Source of the DNA: Deltaproteobacteria bacterium
GTDB taxonomy: Bacteria; Desulfobacterota; Desulfobacteria; Desulfobacterales; BuS5
Reading direction: 5' to 3'
Length of the DNA stretch: 5,081 bases
Assembly (NCBI GenBank): GCA_021157555.1
Contig: JAGGWL010000333.1
Span: forward strand, 1-5,081
Position 1 is the first letter of the stretch; the number at the start of each line of letters is the position of its first letter. Under the pieces are notes generated by a model. That model was not told the DNA's origin. It was given only the letters and a program-made list of their open reading frames with translations, and ran no database searches. Both the position numbers and the translations under genes were made by a program. Below are positions 5,025 to 5,081 of this stretch, piece after piece.

Positions 5025-5081
5025 ACTACCTTATTTAATGGATATTCAATAATTCCTTCAGCGCCATTTTTTAATAAATCA
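5021..5081 (-). CDS. hisG: Probable HisG (ATP phosphoribosyltransferase), last 19 codons
   Basis: Only the 3' end is in the window. Read from 5080, the frame gives DLLKNGAEGIIEYPLNKVV and then TGA (5023-5021). This strongly resembles the end of the deltaproteobacterial ATP phosphoribosyltransferase regulatory domain, where GA-GI-EY-LNKVI is the usual closing pattern. HisG joins ATP and PRPP in the first, feedback-inhibited step of histidine synthesis. The stop overlaps the TTG of engB, which places it as the upstream member of the same operon. The identification rests on 19 residues and memory of the family, and the 5' part is outside the window. Confidence 0.7.
   Translation of the reverse strand, partial: DLLKNGAEGIIEYPLNKVV
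5029..5032 (-). promoter_or_regulatory. Ribosome binding site favouring the TTG start of engB
   Basis: AAGG lies inside the end of hisG, 4 nt before TTG (5024-5022) and 22 nt before the alternative ATG (5006-5004). It fits the TTG far better than the ATG, and its position inside the upstream gene suits translational coupling. Confidence 0.45.

Overview
This AT-rich window is consistent with a sulfate-reducing or related deltaproteobacterium (Desulfobacterota, most likely Desulfobacterales). That placement rests on remembered protein resemblance (the HisG tail, the small HNH protein and the ATP-grasp protein beside Era) plus base composition. It is an inference, not a measured result.

Layout. 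The left edge holds the 3' part of one plus-strand gene, a DUF4143-type ATPase (2-532). A 186-bp convergent intergenic stretch follows (533-718), carrying nested inverted repeats and a 2 x 16-bp tandem repeat. Everything to the right is on the minus strand and reads right to left: the last codons of a probable hisG (5081-5021), engB/ysxC (5024-4410), a periplasmic DUF1007 protein (4394-3780), a NicO/RcnA-type metal permease (3783-2866), era (2847-1948), a RimK-like ATP-grasp protein (1948-1097), and a small HNH nuclease-like protein (997-719).

The block from hisG to the ATP-grasp gene is packed like one operon. hisG and engB overlap in TTGA if engB uses its TTG start. DUF1007 and NicO overlap in ATGA. 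era and the ATP-grasp gene share one base in TGATG. The other gaps are 15 and 18 bp. The operon combines two ribosome-assembly GTPases (EngB for the 50S subunit, Era for 30S/16S rRNA), a membrane plus periplasm pair probably handling a divalent metal, and an ATP-grasp ligase of unknown substrate coupled to Era.

The tight packing ends at the 3' side of the ATP-grasp gene. There an 85-bp imperfect inverted repeat (1022-1106) resembles a MITE. It supplies the stop codon of the ATP-grasp gene and lies just upstream of the HNH gene. No RNA gene, CRISPR array or complete insertion sequence was seen. Most of the window is ordinary housekeeping DNA. The items most worth checking are the inverted-repeat element, the Era/ATP-grasp coupling and the TTG-start overlap. 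I do not see a convincing new biological system.
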